A DNA stretch of 5,124 nucleotides from an uncultured Verrucomicrobiota bacterium. Lineage in GTDB: Bacteria > Verrucomicrobiota > Kiritimatiellia > RFP12 > UBA1067. Positions 5,061-5,124 of this stretch are shown here, piece after piece. Location of the stretch: contig CALYRV010000103.1 of NCBI GenBank assembly GCA_945483525.1, forward strand, positions 1-5,124, given 5' to 3'. The notes under the pieces are model-generated. The model searched no databases, was not told where the DNA came from, and worked only from the letters and a program-made list of their open reading frames with translations. A program made the translations under genes and the position numbers. Within the stretch, counting starts at the first letter, position 1; the number at the start of each line of letters is the position of its first letter.

Positions 5061-5115
5061 CCGATAATCGGTGACTTGTAAAGAGGGTGGGTCAGCAAAA
5101 ATTCTTTAACCCACC
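5061..5115. other. Palindrome and hairpin downstream of the lipoprotein gene
   Basis: CCGAT-A-ATCGG (5061-5071) is a perfect odd palindrome. GGTGGGT (5086-5092) pairs with ACCCACC (5109-5115) around a 16-base AT-rich loop. No U-tract follows in either direction, so a standard terminator is not supported. An overlapping CTGGGCCAG (5115-5123) is another short palindrome running almost to the window edge. No gene is visible in this stretch. Confidence 0.4.
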
Positions 5116-5124
5116 TGGGCCAGA

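Noticed and set aside
4904..5098. 64-codon minus-strand frame
   Set aside because: It lies opposite the better-supported lipoprotein ORF, which has a Shine-Dalgarno and lipobox; the minus-strand product shows no recognisable feature.

Overview
The window looks like a GC-rich bacterial chromosome fragment, most plausibly from the PVC group (Verrucomicrobiota, Lentisphaerota or Kiritimatiellota). This placement is a recollection-based inference. It rests on the L21/L27 sequence style (L27 with [11 protein letters not shown] and [14 protein letters not shown]) and on an unrecognised small basic gene inside the ribosomal operon. No rRNA or other marker is present to confirm it.

Region 1 (1-1855, + strand) is a translation operon. 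A strong extended -10 promoter (71-100) leads into a short leader with a two-tier hairpin (114-147). The genes rplU (L21), rpmA (L27), a 69-residue basic protein of unknown function, and prmA (L11 methyltransferase) follow with gaps of 2 to 19 bases. The operon therefore combines two large-subunit proteins, an enzyme that methylates a third, and a probable ribosome- or RNA-associated small protein. The L27 is unusual because it lacks the basic AHKK-type N-terminal tail.

Region 2 (1856-3907, + strand) has its own promoter (TTCACA, 18 bases, TGgTATAAT at 1905-1934). It drives a two-gene unit: an 86-residue all-helical protein with two TerB-like DG/E repeats, then, 5 bases later, a 561-residue MATE-type membrane transporter fused at its C-terminus to a degenerate histidine-kinase-like ATPase domain. 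This pair is the most novel-looking module in the window.

Region 3 (3908-5124) holds a convergent minus-strand gene for a roughly 288-residue, Arg-rich protein of unknown function. Its promoter lies so close to its ATG that the mRNA may be nearly leaderless, and an 8-bp inverted repeat sits just upstream. Divergent from it is a 39-codon gene with a good Shine-Dalgarno and a lipobox, a probable tiny lipoprotein. The last 74 bases hold palindromes and a hairpin but no gene. No mobile element, tRNA, rRNA or CRISPR array is visible.
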